From: Punica granatum
Lineage: Eukaryota; Streptophyta; Magnoliopsida; Myrtales; Lythraceae
Length of the DNA: 64,000 nucleotides
Direction: 5' to 3'
NCBI RefSeq assembly: GCF_007655135.1
Contig: NC_045128.1
Location: forward strand, 36,054,811 to 36,118,810
The position numbers and the translations under genes were made by a program. The notes under the pieces were generated by a model. It searched no databases. It saw nothing but the letters and a program-made list of their open reading frames with translations, and was not told the origin of the DNA. Shown here piece after piece: positions 45,201 to 62,020 of the stretch (within the stretch, counting starts at the first letter, position 1; each line of letters starts with the position of its first letter).

Positions 45201-48200
45201 TCCGAATTGATTATATTGGGTTAGTGGCTTTTTAAATTTTAGCTAGATATGCCAAATCCATAAATTCATGACAAGTGACACATAAATATATTATCTGCTC
45301 AGTGATTCTCCGGTTTATGTAGCTTTTTTTTCTAAACAGAGCAGGAAATAATCTGTATAGGGGTTAGATGCCTCAAGAATTTCAAGTGGCCCTGGTTCCT
45401 ATAAAGTCGAGCTATTACTTGAGCTCGTCGTTTCTAGCACCTTGTCCTCCATCGTTTTATAAATGGTTCATGAAGTCATGGTTCACTTGTGAAGTTTGTG
45501 CAATTTGCAGGTGGCCTTGGGAAATGGTCCCATGCAAAATCGTGCTCCAGTTGTAGCCTCTTCCGGAGCCCAAGTTGAGAGCAAATCAAACGTAGGAGAT
45601 GGGAATAATGAGGAACTTGGAAGTCTGAGGAAGCTCGATAGTTTTGGGAGATGGATGGATAAAGAAATAGGTCGGGATTGTGATGATTCCCTGATGGCTT
45701 CAGATTCTGGGAATTATTGGAATGCTCTTACCGATGAGAATGACGACAAGGAGGTATCTAGTCTATCGCGTCACATGCAGCTGGATACAGATTCTCTGGC
45801 TCCATCTCTTTCTCAAGAGCAGCTGTTTAGCATCTCCGACTTCTCTCCTGATTGGGCCTACTCTGGCATTGAAACGAAAGTCTTGATTGTGGGTACCTTT
45901 CTGCCGAGCAAGGATCTTACAGTTAAACCTAAGTGGGGCTGCATGTTCGGTGAAATCGAGGTTCCTGCTGAGATTTTGACTGACACTTCAATGCGATGTA
46001 TAGCCCCATCACATGCTCCAGGGCGTGTTCCATTTTATATAACCTGCAGCAATAGGCTGGCTTGCAGTGAGGTGCGAGAATTTGAATATCGTGAAAGGCC
46101 ATCTACAGCTATTCCTATTGATCCATACGAGGAATCCCGCCTTCAAATTCGTCTGGCGAAGTTGTTACATTTAAGTGAGGAGGATCAGCCATTTGACTGC
46201 CCTGCTGAGAAATGTGATAAATGCGAGTTGAAAAAGGCCATCTATCCAATGAAAGTAATTGGGGAAGGTGATACTGGTAGAGAAGTCTGTAAACTGGACC
46301 ATGGGTACCCCATAGATGCTGCTCTTCAAAGCTTGTTCAGGGATAGACTTGGTCAATGGCTGCTCTGTAAAGTTCATGAAGGAGGCAAAGCACTGCATGT
46401 TTTGGATGAAGAAGGTCAAGGAGTCATTCATTTGGCAGCTGCTCTAGGTTATGAATGGGCCATAGGCCCAATAATTGCTGCCGGAGTAACCCCAAATTTT
46501 AGAGATGCACGTGGAAGAACGGGGCTGCACTGGGCATCATATTTTGGGAGGTAAGCCCATAGAATACATTTCTAAAAGATTTTTTTGTGATATATGCTAT
46601 CTCATTCTCATAGAATCAAGTCAAGCTTCGTAGTTTCTCCACTATGATTATTAGTATGCAGTTTCCATGTCTGTTGGCAACACCGTAGGAATTTATTTGT
46701 ATGACTCTATATGGACTGTGACACAGCAACGCAATAAGATGATAGCAGATTTTTGTGGAGAAATAATTGGATAATGATGCATAAAGTCTATGAAAAATTA
46801 TGGAAAACATACAATGCGAGACTCCCCCCGCCCAGGCTTCACCCAACTAATCCCCTAGGGCTCCATGAAACCCCGGCGGTGCACAGAGTAGTTAATTCAC
46901 GCCAAAGGCGCTCTAGTGGCCCCAAGGGGTTTTGAAGCTGAGATCAAGTGGATACATGAGCTCCTTCTTAATCACTAGGCGAAACCCCTTGGGGGTGAGA
47001 CTTTGCTTTGTTGGTATTAGGGAATGTCTCCTTCCTTATTTATCTTAAATTTTCTATTGAGAAAATGAAGACTTTTTTCATTTTTTTTTAAACCAAGAAC
47101 AACATTTTCTGAAATGCAATTATCATAAATTTATAGCCACTTGGACCTTTGCTGGGGACAATCTTGAATTTTCACAATATCAAGAGGATAATATTCCTCT
47201 TCTCAACAATCAATTGGAGAGAATGCTTCTGTATGATGGACTTCTTATTCTTATTCTTTTTAAAATTTCTTTCTTTTTTTCTTAATAAATAGGGAGGAGA
47301 CTGTCATTGCCCTCATCGAACTTGGGGCAGATCCTGGTTTGGTTGATGACCCAACGCCAGCATTCCCAGCTGGTCAAACAGCAGCAGATTTAGCATCAAG
47401 CAGAGGGCATAAGGGCATTGCTGGTTATTTAGCTGAAGCAGATCTAACAAGCCGTCTTTCTAAATTGAATGTGAGTTATAATGTGATGGATGCTGTAAAC
47501 TTGGCTTCAGAAAAAGTCATTGAGACCGCCTCTCAAGTTTTTCTTCGAGTGGGACCCGTGATGAGGAGCTGTCCTTAAAAGGTTCGCTAGCTGCAGTTAG
47601 GAAATCAGCCCATGCAGCGGCTTTGATTCAAGCTTCCTTTCGGGCCCGTTCGTTTCGCCAGAGGCAGTTAACAAAAGGTCCTAATGTAGTATCTGAAGTC
47701 TTGACAGATCTAATAGCCCTCGGCTCTTTAAACAAAGTTCAGAAGGTGGGTCACTTTGAAGATTATTTGCATTCTGCCGCTATAAGGATCCAGCAAAAGT
47801 ATCGTGGGTGGAAGGGAAGGAAAGAATTCTTAAAGATAAGAAACCGGATTGTGAAAGTTCAGGTAATCCGACCCATCATGTTTCTTAGACCTCTAATTTG
47901 GCCTTTCTTCAGTAATACATCATATTAGGTTGAGTAAATTATTTTTGTTCCTGTAGGCTCATGTGAGGGGGCATCAGGTTCGTAAGCAATACAAGAAGGT
48001 TGTTTGGTCAGTAAGTATAGTGGAAAAGGCTATACTGCGGTGGAGGAGGAAAAGGGTTGGCTTGCGAGCATTTCGACTGGATAACTCAAAGGATGGTGCA
48101 CAGGTAGAGACCGAGAAAACCGACGAGTATGATTTCTTACGAATTGGCCGGAAACAGAAGTTTGATGGTGTGGAAAGGGCTCTTGCAAGAGTCAAGTCCA

Positions 48201-48464
48201 TGGTTCGTGACCCGAGAGCCCGCGGACAGTATATGAGGATGGTCTCGAAATTTGATAGCTGCAAGGTGATGCTCATACTCCAAAATCACTGTGACTACTG
48301 TTCTAAATTCCCTTTCCCATAACGACAATGTTCTCTACGTGGGAAAGTTGATACAGTTGGATCATATCTAGTTCTGTTACTTATCATTTGGTTATGAATG
48401 TTTCTTTACTGAACAGATGGATAATGACGGGACTCGGCATCATAGCAAATCATCGAGAGGCTGA
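42212..48464 (+). CDS. CAMTA: CAMTA calmodulin-binding transcription activator, eleven exons, one-base frameshift
   Basis: Exons: 42212-42251, 42540-42659, 43113-43228, 43634-43722, 44110-44155, 44389-44665, 44835-45127, 45511-46550, 47293-47862, 47957-48265, 48417-48464. Domains: CG-1 DNA-binding (RWLRPAEICEIL, DRKALRYFRKDGHRWRKKK, DVLHCYYAHGEDN, HIVLVHYREV); TIG fold at about 435-520; ankyrin repeats (HLAAALGYEWAI, GRTGLHWASYFGREETVIALIELGADP); two IQ motifs (IRIQQKYRGWKGRK, VKVQAHVRGHQVRK); and a calmodulin-binding helix (VEKAILRWRRKR). The N-terminus fits the CAMTA1/2/3 clade, whose members repress immunity genes and drive cold responses. All junctions agree in phase, but one T is missing in the T run near 47538-47542. 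Frame one ends at 47578 after the ankyrin repeats, and the IQ region continues in another frame. Corrected length is 982 residues. Confidence 0.9.
46918..46996. repeat. Intronic inverted repeat
   Basis: CCCCAAGGGGTTT at 46920-46932 pairs with AAACCCCTTGGGG at 46982-46994 across a loop of about 50 bases. It lies in the 742-base CAMTA intron between the two ankyrin-coding exons. The surrounding GC-rich block (about 46820-47000) looks unlike the rest of the intron and may be a small insertion. Confidence 0.7.
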
Positions 48465-49404
48465 GCTGAGCAGAACTAAGGGCTACAATTAGCTGTATAT
48501 GGTCTTTCTCTTCATCTGTACCTATCTTTGATGTCTAACACAGTTTTGTTAATTATACGTGTATAAGTTCTTTAGCTTCATAGTAATATTAGGAGTGGTG
48601 GGAGATGGCACTTCAGAGCTGGGGGCTTAGTTCATTTGTACATTGGAATTTCTTTTATAGTTTACATGCTGTAATCAAAGTAGTTTTAATTCCCAATTTT
48701 GGAATAGGTGACGTACTTATTACTGCCCTACTAATTCAATTATGATTTCTTTTACTTAACGTCAGTGTATTCAATTATTAGCTGGAAATGCAACTGCATA
48801 GCTTCAATTGTCTTCCCATTTTGATTTTTTTGGCTGTTTGATTTCTTGGCACTTTGATGGCAGGCCCGCTCGAGCTTAGACAGGCACTACATAGCTGCGA
48901 TCTTCGGGCCAGGCAAGCTTGCCCTCGGCCTTGAACTGACGAGGGCCTAAATTAATCTGAAGATGTCTATCAGAAAACAGGATGGCAAATTTGATGAACA
49001 TTATTTCACATTCATGTTCAGACTTCATTAAATAAGACAAGATTAAGTCCAACAGTGCATTGACATATACAAGATCGAACTGCTCGTCGGACCTCGAGCT
49101 CGGGCTTCACAGCATCCGTTAGAAACCCTTTCAGAGCTGAACCATATATAGGCTGAAACTTGTCGAACCTCGAGCTCAGGTTTCACAGCAACCATCAGAA
49201 AGCCCTTCAGAGTTTCTCCAGTATCAACTTTTCCTGCTTGGCATCTATGGTTTTTGCCGTCAAGGTGGTGATTTGCAAACTGGAGTTGAGTCAATCAAGG
49301 CACAATCAATACAAATCCATCGTTCTGTTCTTATACGAGCAGTGATTCAGAAAGCAAATGGTTAAAGCTTAAGGAAGATTAGCATGATAGAATTAACAAT
49401 TAGC
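48465..49404. other. Convergent 3' flanks of CAMTA and MCM9
   Basis: No gene. It contains a 76 bp tandem duplication (next entry). The rest is ordinary 3' UTR and spacer sequence. Confidence 0.6.
49086..49222. repeat. 76 bp tandem duplication
   Basis: Two copies begin GTCGGACCTCGAGCTCGGG (49086) and GTCGAACCTCGAGCTCAGG (49162). They share TTTCAC/CTTCACAGCA and CCCTTTCAGAG/GCCCTTCAGAG. The repeat lies in the spacer between the CAMTA and MCM9 3' ends. Confidence 0.75.
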
Positions 49405-54769
<5,365 letters not shown>

Positions 54770-54790
54770 CGCCGGAAGCCACAACGGCCC

Positions 54791-54810
54791 AGAGAGAGAG
54801 AGAGAGAGAG
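54791..54810. repeat. (AG)n microsatellite in MCM9 leader
   Basis: About nine AG units just upstream of the MCM9 ATG; CT-rich in the transcript sense. Confidence 0.9.
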
Positions 54811-55028
54811 TCACAAGTGCACAAAATGGCGCCTTTTCCCTATACCTTTTTCGCGGGCAACAGATGGGCTCGGTCAGCCCATCCAGCCCGGCCCGAAGCC
54901 CAACTCTACCTGGGCCGAAGCCCAAAATCCGTTAAAAGGCCCAACTTTTAGTCGGTTCGGAGAGCTTAAGGACCCGCAGTATATAAGAGGGTCGGCTCGC
55001 TGTTTTCTCGCACTTCATCATACCGAAA

Positions 55029-55032
<4 letters not shown>

Positions 55033-55071
<39 letters not shown>
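55033..55071. repeat. (CT)n microsatellite in SF3B1 leader
   Basis: About 19 CT units in the presumed 5' UTR of SF3B1. CT runs near transcription starts are frequent in plant housekeeping genes. Confidence 0.9.
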
Positions 55072-55078
<7 letters not shown>

Positions 55079-55288
55079 CATTTCTCGTCGGTCGCAGCTA
55101 CTGAAGTCTGAGGCGGTCTCGCATCTTCGGCTCTATCTGGGTTGCAGGTCAGTTCCTCGTCTAGGGTTTCTTCTGCTTCGATTTCAGCCGCACGGTGTAT
55201 CAATCATCGCGGGAGTATTATCGGGAGGAGCTAATTCTGCGTTTTCTGGCGATTTCTAGGGTTTTCTGCGCCATAAATTGAGTCGAGC

Positions 55289-58200
55289 ATGGCGTCGCTG
55301 GACCAGGAGATAGCTAGGGTTCAGGAGGAGAAGAAGAAGATGGAGCAGCAGCTTGCATCCCTCAACTCCGTCGTGTACGACACCGACCTCTACGGTGGCA
55401 CTGATCGGGATGCTTATGTGAGCTCGATCCCCGTCAACGAGGACGAAGATGCCATGGACGCGATGGACTCGGAGGTGGCGAGGAAGCTTGCGTCATATAC
55501 CGCCCCGAAGTCGCTCCTCAAGGAGATGCCTCGTTCTGGCGAGGAGGATGACGATATGGGGTTTAAGAAGCCGCAGAGGATTATTGATCGGGAAGATGAT
55601 TACAGGAGGAGGAGGTTGAACCGGGTCATTTCGCCTGATAGGCATGATGCGTTTGCTGCCGGGGATAAGACTCCGGATGTTTCGGTGAGGACATATGCTG
55701 ATGTTATGAGGGAGGAGGCCCTGAAGAGGGAGAAGGAGGAGACTTTGAGGGCGATTGCAAAGAAGAAGAAGGAGGAGGAAGAGGCTGCCAAGGGGCAAGA
55801 AAAGGATAAGGAGGTGGCAGCTGCGGCAGCTCCAAAGAGGAGGAATAGGTGGGACCAGGCACAGGATGATGGAGGAGCTGCTGCTAAGAAGGCGAAAACG
55901 GACTCAGACTGGGACCTGCCTGACTCAACTCCTGGTATTGGTCGATGGGATGCGAGCCCGACCCCAGGGAGGGTAAGTGATGCGACCCCTTCCATGGGTC
56001 GGAGAAACCGCTGGGATGAGACTCCCACTCCTGGTCGGGTTGCTGATTCTGATGCCACACCAGGTGCAGCCACTCCTGGGGCCACCCCTGCGGGAATGAG
56101 TTGGGATGCCACCCCAAAGCTAGCAGGTATGGCAACGCCAACCCCTAAAAGGCAGCGTTCGAGGTGGGACGAGACCCCTGCAAGCATGGTCAGTGCAACT
56201 CCTTTACCAGGGGCCACACCTGCAGCGGCCATGACCCCTGGGGTTACCCCTCTGGGAGGAGTTGATCTCGCTACCCCCACGCCTGGGGCTATTAATCTTC
56301 GTGGAGCTATGACGCCTGAGCAGTATAACTTGTTGAGGTGGGAGAGGGATATAGAGGAGAGGAACAGACCGTTGACAGATGAGGAGCTGGATGCTATGTT
56401 TCCTCAGGAGGGGTACAAGATTTTGGAGCCACCCGCATCCTATGTTCCAATTAGGACCCCTGCGAGGAAGCTGCTTGCAACCCCAACTCCCATGGGTACT
56501 CCAGGGTATAAGATCCCTGAGGAGAATCGTGGACAGCAGTTTGATGTCCCGAAGGAAGGACCTGGTGGGTTGCCATTCATGAAGCCTGAGGATTACCAGT
56601 ACTTTGGCTCGTTGTTGAATGAGGAAAATGAGGAGGAGTTGTCTCCTGAGGAGCAGAAGGAGCGTAAGATCATGAAGCTGCTCCTTAAGGTGAAAAATGG
56701 GACTCCCCCACAGAGGAAGACTGCTCTAAGGCAGCTTACTGATAAGGCTCGGGAGTTTGGTGCAGGTCCTCTATTCAACCGTATCCTCCCCTTGCTTATG
56801 CAGCCCACCCTAGAAGACCAGGAACGGCATCTTTTGGTGAAGGTAATTGATAGGGTGCTTTACAAATTGGATGAATTGGTTCGTCCATATGTTCATAAGA
56901 TTCTTGTCGTGATTGAACCATTATTGATTGATGAAGACTACTATGCCCGAGTCGAGGGGAGAGAAATTATTTCCAATCTGAGTAAAGCTGCGGGTTTGGC
57001 TACTATGATTGCTGCCATGCGGCCTGATATTGATAATATCGATGAGTATGTAAGAAACACAACTGCTAGGGCATTCAGTGTTGTGGCTTCTGCCCTGGGT
57101 ATCCCAGCACTGCTGCCATTTTTGAAAGCTGTCTGTCAGAGCAAGAGATCTTGGCAGGCTCGTCACACCGGGATCAAGATAGTACAGCAGATTGCTATTC
57201 TGATTGGTTGTGCTGTTCTTCCACACTTGAGGTCTCTTGTGGAAATTATAGAACATGGACTTAATGATGAGAATCAGAAGGTGCGAACTATTACTGCACT
57301 TTCATTGGCTGCTCTTGCCGAGGCTTCTGCTCCTTATGGTATTGAGAGCTTCGATTCAGTGCTAAAACCATTGTGGAAGGGTATCAGGTCACACAGGGGA
57401 AAGGTCTTGGCTGCATTCTTAAAGGCTATTGGGTTCATTATTCCTTTAATGGATGCCCTGTATGCGAGCTACTATACAAAGGAAGTGATGGTGATCCTAA
57501 TCCGTGAGTTCCAATCGCCTGATGAAGAGATGAAAAAGATTGTGCTTAAAGTGGTGAAGCAGTGTGTGAGTACGGAGGGTGTTGAGGCTGATTACATTCG
57601 AAATGACATCCTTCCTGAATTCTTCAGGAACTTTTGGGTGAGGAGAATGGCTCTTGACAGGAGAAATTATAAGCAGTTGGTGGAAACCACCGTTGAGATA
57701 GCAAACAAAGTCGGTGTAGCTGATATTGTTGGGAGAATTGTTGAAGATCTTAAGGATGAGAGTGAGCCTTACAGAAGAATGGTTATGGAGACAATTGAGA
57801 AGGTGGTCGCGAACTTGGGAGCCTCTGATATTGATTCTCGGCTGGAAGAGCTCCTCATTGATGGTATCCTTTATGCCTTCCAAGAGCAGACCAGCGACGA
57901 TGCAAATGTGATGCTGAATGGTTTTGGAGCTGTTGTGAATGCTCTTGGGCAGAGAGTGAAGCCTTATCTTCCTCAGATCTGTGGTACTATCAAGTGGCGC
58001 TTGAATAACAAGAGTGCGAAGGTGAGACAACAGGCAGCTGATCTTATTTCCAGGATTGCTGTTGTGATGAAGCAGTGCCATGAGGAGCAGCTCATGGGCC
58101 ATCTCGGTGTTGTCCTGTATGAGTACTTGGGAGAAGAATACCCGGAAGTCTTGGGTTCCATCCTCGGTGCGTTGAAAGCTATTGTCAATGTGATTGGTAT

Positions 58201-59098
58201 GACAAAGATGACTCCCCCGATAAAGGACTTGCTTCCTAGGTTGACACCGATCCTGAAGAACAGGCACGAGAAGGTCCAGGAGAACTGCATTGACCTAGTG
58301 GGTCGTATTGCCGATCGTGGTGCTGAGTTTGTTCCCGCTAGGGAGTGGATGAGGATCTGCTTTGAGCTGCTAGAGATGCTCAAAGCTCACAAGAAGGGCA
58401 TTCGGAGAGCCACGGTGAATACTTTTGGTTACATCGCCAAAGCCATTGGGCCACAGGATGTGCTTGCAACCCTCTTGAACAACCTCAAGGTCCAGGAGCG
58501 ACAGAACCGTGTCTGCACAACTGTGGCCATTGCGATTGTCGCGGAAACCTGCTCTCCTTTCACGGTCCTCCCGGCTCTCATGAATGAGTACCGTGTCCCA
58601 GAGCTTAATGTGCAGAATGGTGTCCTCAAGTCACTGTCCTTCCTCTTCGAGTACATTGGAGAAATGGGGAAAGACTACATCTACGCAGTGACTCCGCTGC
58701 TCGAGGATGCCCTGATGGACAGGGACTTGGTCCACAGGCAGACGGCAGCCTCTGCAGTGAAACACATGGCTCTTGGAGTTGCAGGACTAGGATGCGAGGA
58801 TGCCCTAATCCACCTGCTGAACTACGTGTGGCCCAACATCTTTGAGACCTCACCTCATGTCATAAACGCAGTGATGGAGGCGATTGAGGGGATGAGGGTG
58901 GCCTTGGGACCCGCCGTCGTACTCAACTACTGCCTCCAGGGGCTGTTCCACCCAGCTCGCAAGGTCCGGGAAGTGTACTGGAAGATTTACAACTCACTGT
59001 ACATTGGGGCACAGGACGCGCTCGTGGCGGCATATCCAATACTGGAAGATGAGCAGAACAATGTATACAGCAGGCCTGAGCTGATGATGTTCGTCTGA
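55289..59098 (+). CDS. SF3B1: Splicing factor 3B subunit 1 (SF3B1/SAP155), single exon
   Basis: An uninterrupted 1,269-codon gene, close to the usual length. The N-terminal third is charged ([32 protein letters not shown]) and carries repeated RWDETPTP and ATPG phosphorylation-type motifs at about 215-400. A U2AF/p14-binding-type region with [19 protein letters not shown] follows. About 800 residues of HEAT repeats run to the conserved end [23 protein letters not shown]3B1 is the scaffold of the SF3b complex in U2 snRNP and clamps the branch-point helix in the nucleus. The coding region is intronless, as in other plants. Codon use is rich in G/C third positions. An antisense ORF of 256 codons inside it is a shadow. 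Confidence 0.97.
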   Translation: MASLDQEIARVQEEKKKMEQQLASLNSVVYDTDLYGGTDRDAYVSSIPVNEDEDAMDAMDSEVARKLASYTAPKSLLKEMPRSGEEDDDMGFKKPQRIIDREDDYRRRRLNRVISPDRHDAFAAGDKTPDVSVRTYADVMREEALKREKEETLRAIAKKKKEEEEAAKGQEKDKEVAAAAAPKRRNRWDQAQDDGGAAAKKAKTDSDWDLPDSTPGIGRWDASPTPGRVSDATPSMGRRNRWDETPTPGRVADSDATPGAATPGATPAGMSWDATPKLAGMATPTPKRQRSRWDETPASMVSATPLPGATPAAAMTPGVTPLGGVDLATPTPGAINLRGAMTPEQYNLLRWERDIEERNRPLTDEELDAMFPQEGYKILEPPASYVPIRTPARKLLATPTPMGTPGYKIPEENRGQQFDVPKEGPGGLPFMKPEDYQYFGSLLNEENEEELSPEEQKERKIMKLLLKVKNGTPPQRKTALRQLTDKAREFGAGPLFNRILPLLMQPTLEDQERHLLVKVIDRVLYKLDELVRPYVHKILVVIEPLLIDEDYYARVEGREIISNLSKAAGLATMIAAMRPDIDNIDEYVRNTTARAFSVVASALGIPALLPFLKAVCQSKRSWQARHTGIKIVQQIAILIGCAVLPHLRSLVEIIEHGLNDENQKVRTITALSLAALAEASAPYGIESFDSVLKPLWKGIRSHRGKVLAAFLKAIGFIIPLMDALYASYYTKEVMVILIREFQSPDEEMKKIVLKVVKQCVSTEGVEADYIRNDILPEFFRNFWVRRMALDRRNYKQLVETTVEIANKVGVADIVGRIVEDLKDESEPYRRMVMETIEKVVANLGASDIDSRLEELLIDGILYAFQEQTSDDANVMLNGFGAVVNALGQRVKPYLPQICGTIKWRLNNKSAKVRQQAADLISRIAVVMKQCHEEQLMGHLGVVLYEYLGEEYPEVLGSILGALKAIVNVIGMTKMTPPIKDLLPRLTPILKNRHEKVQENCIDLVGRIADRGAEFVPAREWMRICFELLEMLKAHKKGIRRATVNTFGYIAKAIGPQDVLATLLNNLKVQERQNRVCTTVAIAIVAETCSPFTVLPALMNEYRVPELNVQNGVLKSLSFLFEYIGEMGKDYIYAVTPLLEDALMDRDLVHRQTAASAVKHMALGVAGLGCEDALIHLLNYVWPNIFETSPHVINAVMEAIEGMRVALGPAVVLNYCLQGLFHPARKVREVYWKIYNSLYIGAQDALVAAYPILEDEQNNVYSRPELMMFV

Positions 59099-59904
59099 GC
59101 CTGTTTTTACCGTCTCACTGTAGCATTCGGAGTTAGAATAGATGGAGTCGGTATTCAGCTAGCATGTTTTTAGATACTTAACGTATACAATCTTCTGTTC
59201 TAGATGAATGTTTTCGGAACCGGAATTCGATGTATGATCAATGGTTCCATGTTCTCGGAAAAGATTACGCTGCCATGTCGAATGTTGACTGAGATGTGTT
59301 TTGAGATAATAATCAAATGTTATTTCATAATAATCTATGTTATTTCTATCCTATATATATCCTCGTCTTGTCTCACTTTCGACTTATGTTGGTCTTGCCT
59401 TCTGCATCGACACGGTATAAGTGGATAATTCCGAATCCCTACAGTCCGGACTTAGAGTATAATTAAATGATGTGTAAATTTTGGTACACGGAAGTCCAAT
59501 TGAATCCTCACTAATCCAGTTGAGTCGGATTGGTCCACTAAACTCTCTTAATGTGAATTTTTGGTATTTATAAAGCCAATTGAATCCTCACTAATTCAGT
59601 TGAGTCGGATTGGTCCACTAAACTCTCTTATCATGAATTTTTGGTATTTATAAAGCGAAAATCATTTGATTCAATTCACGTCAGTAATATCTACGTAATG
59701 TTGCGGGTTGCTAAAGGCGTTGTGATTGATAATTAGAGATGGCAATTTTAAAATCATGCGACTATATGAGTTATATAATAAAATCTGGTTATGGATTATA
59801 AAATCATAAAATGAATAAATTTTCACAACTTGAGGGATCTTTCATGCATAATAATGCATTTCAGGAACAAATTTAATGAAATTAATTGATTTTATCATAT
59901 CTTA
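59099..59904. other. Intergenic with an 80 bp tandem repeat
   Basis: The SF3B1 3' flank. No gene seen. Two near-identical 80-base units follow from 59496 (next entry), then AT-rich DNA up to the repeat element. Confidence 0.6.
59496..59655. repeat. 80 bp tandem repeat, two copies
   Basis: Units begin CCAATTGAATCCTCACTAAT at 59496 and 59576, with a period of exactly 80. They differ at only a few positions (TAATGTGAA against TATCATGAA). Each ends with TTTGGTATTTATAAAG. Confidence 0.9.
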
Positions 59905-60439
59905 CTAATCGTGGAGCCCGTGCGTTCGACGTGATAGTACATCAATCTAAAAAGCATTATAAATAAAAATTAAAAAGAAAAATTCCTTCTAGAGTAAAAA
60001 ATGAAATAAACATAATAAAATAAACAAATAACATTCACATTTAGTGGTAAACGAACTTACTTTCTGAGAGGTTGCATATAGGGTAGCCGTTCCATTACAT
60101 CATCAATCTTGAGAAAGAATATTAGATAAAAAATAAAAAAATGAAAAAATATGATAAAAATGAGAGAAAAAATCAAAGTATAAATTTAATTAACTCACTT
60201 ATATATAGGGATAGACATGCGTTTCGAGAGTTCAGTTATAGACATATTATTTGAGAGCTAATGCGTATGTAAATAATAATTCTTATTTATAACTATCGTA
60301 TAGAATTTAGATAAAATATAATTTGATTTGTTTTCCTTTTTTGTTGAACAAATTTGATTTGTTTTTTGAAAAGAAAATATAATTCATATATATCTATAAA
60401 ATTTTATCTAATCCATTTTTAAAAATAGATGTCTATAAA

Positions 60440-60470
<31 letters not shown>

Positions 60471-62020
60471 TTTCTTCATATATATACACTAAAGGTTGTT
60501 CACGTAACCATATTTAATATATTTATATTATGTATACATATAATAAAATCTTCTCATTATTTTAAATAAACTATATTATATAAATTATAAAAAATGAAGA
60601 ATGAAGAAGTAAGATTTTATGATAAGATATATATAAAAAATATTTTCTATTAAAAATAATTTCGAAAATATAAATAAATAAAAATCTAGAAAATTCCTTT
60701 AAGAAAATATATATTAATACACACTTATTTTGATATTAATATTGATGTGATGAAATATTAATTTTAATTTTAAAAAATTCAAGATTATTAGAAAATATAT
60801 AAATATAATAAAATCCTCTCATTTATTTCAAATGCGTTATGTTATATATATTATAAAAATTAAAAAAAAAAAAAATAAGATTTTATGATGAAATATCTTT
60901 AAAAAATACTTTATTAAAAATAATTTCGAATAAATAAATAAAAACTCAGAAAATTCCTTTCAGAAAATATGTACTAACATATACTTATTAAATTCCACTC
61001 ACAAACCGGGCGTTCTAAGGTAATCTATTAATATATGTATATATGTATGAATATATACTTATTTTGAAGTTAAAATTTAGGTGATGAAATATTAATTTTT
61101 ATTTTAAAAATTCAAAATTAGTAAACAACACCTATACATATATTATGAAATCCTCTCATTTATTTCAAATACATTATGTTATTATATATATATATATATA
61201 TATAAAAATTAACCAAATCAAGAAATCTGATTTTATGATGATATCTTTAAAAAATATTTTTTATAAAAAATAATTCCGAAAATAAAAAAATAAAAACCTA
61301 GAAAATTACATTTAGAAATTCATATTGCCTTCAATTGGAGATCACCATAGTATTCAAAAGATTATATAATATATTTCGGTCTTTTTTAAAAATCAAATTT
61401 TATGATGAGATATCTTTTAATATTTTTTATTAAAAATAATTTTGAAAATAAAAAAATAAAAACCTAAAAAATTCCATTCAGAGAATTCATATTGATTTCA
61501 ATTGGTCATCACCATAGCATCCAAAAGATTTTTTTGATATTTTTAGTCTTTTTTAAATGGAATATTATAACGGAAAATAATTCCAGAAGATTTTGTTGCT
61601 AATTTCATAATAAAAGATAATTTAAAATTTAAAAATTCAAAAAATCGAGAAGTTTTTTTTATTAAATATAATTACGAAAATAAAAAAGTAAATAATTTCA
61701 AATTAAAAAATCGATAATTTTTCTAAAAAATAATTCAGAAAATAATAAATATAAAAAACTAAGGAGATTACTTTTGGAAAATTCATATTACTTCATTTGG
61801 AGATTGCCGTGATATTCAAAAGATTTAATGGTACTTTCGATCTTTTCAAAATGGAATATTGTATTGGAAAAATAATTTCGCCAGATTTTATTACTAATTT
61901 TATAATAAAAAAATATTTTAAATTTTAAAACTAAAAAATCGAAAAAATTTCATTTAGAAACGAAGTGTTCTAAGGCCATCTAGCCGAGCCCATATCGTAT
62001 CTTACTTTCATATATATATA
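59905..62020 (-). mobile_element. AT-rich Helitron-like repeat, copy 2 (inverted relative to 30.8 kb)
   Basis: Read on the minus strand, it starts near 62020 with ATGAAAGTAAGATACG, as in copy 1. It has the same AT-rich body (CCAATTGAAGGCAATATGAA-type words near 61320-61350 and 61480-61510) and ends at GGGCTCCACGATTAG before T at 59905. Copy 1 has GCTCCACGGCTAG at its end. An extra start-like block (GGCGTTCTAAGGTAATCTA, 61008-61026) suggests partial internal duplication, which explains why it is about 500 bases longer. No coding capacity. Confidence 0.6.
60449..60472. repeat. (AT)n microsatellite
   Basis: About twelve AT units inside the AT-rich repeat element. Similar runs lie near 61184-61204 and 62012-62031. 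Confidence 0.85.

Larger units (their letters stand above)
54770..55288. promoter_or_regulatory. Divergent promoter between MCM9 and SF3B1
   Basis: About 520 bases separate the two start codons. A TATATAAG box lies at 54980-54987 pointing to SF3B1. Many GGCCCA/TGGGCC words (54785, 54893-54945), the site II type common in plant growth and housekeeping promoters, lie between. CTAGGGTTT telo-box words are at 55161 and 55257. A leader intron for SF3B1 is plausible at 55148-55259 (CAG/GTCAGT to TTTCTAG). An (AG)n run lies on the MCM9 side and a (CT)n run on the SF3B1 side. Confidence 0.7.

Noticed and set aside
55600..58267. Antisense ORFs of 226 and 256 codons within SF3B1
   Set aside because: They overlap a certain gene on the other strand and reflect its G/C third-position bias; no protein family resemblance.
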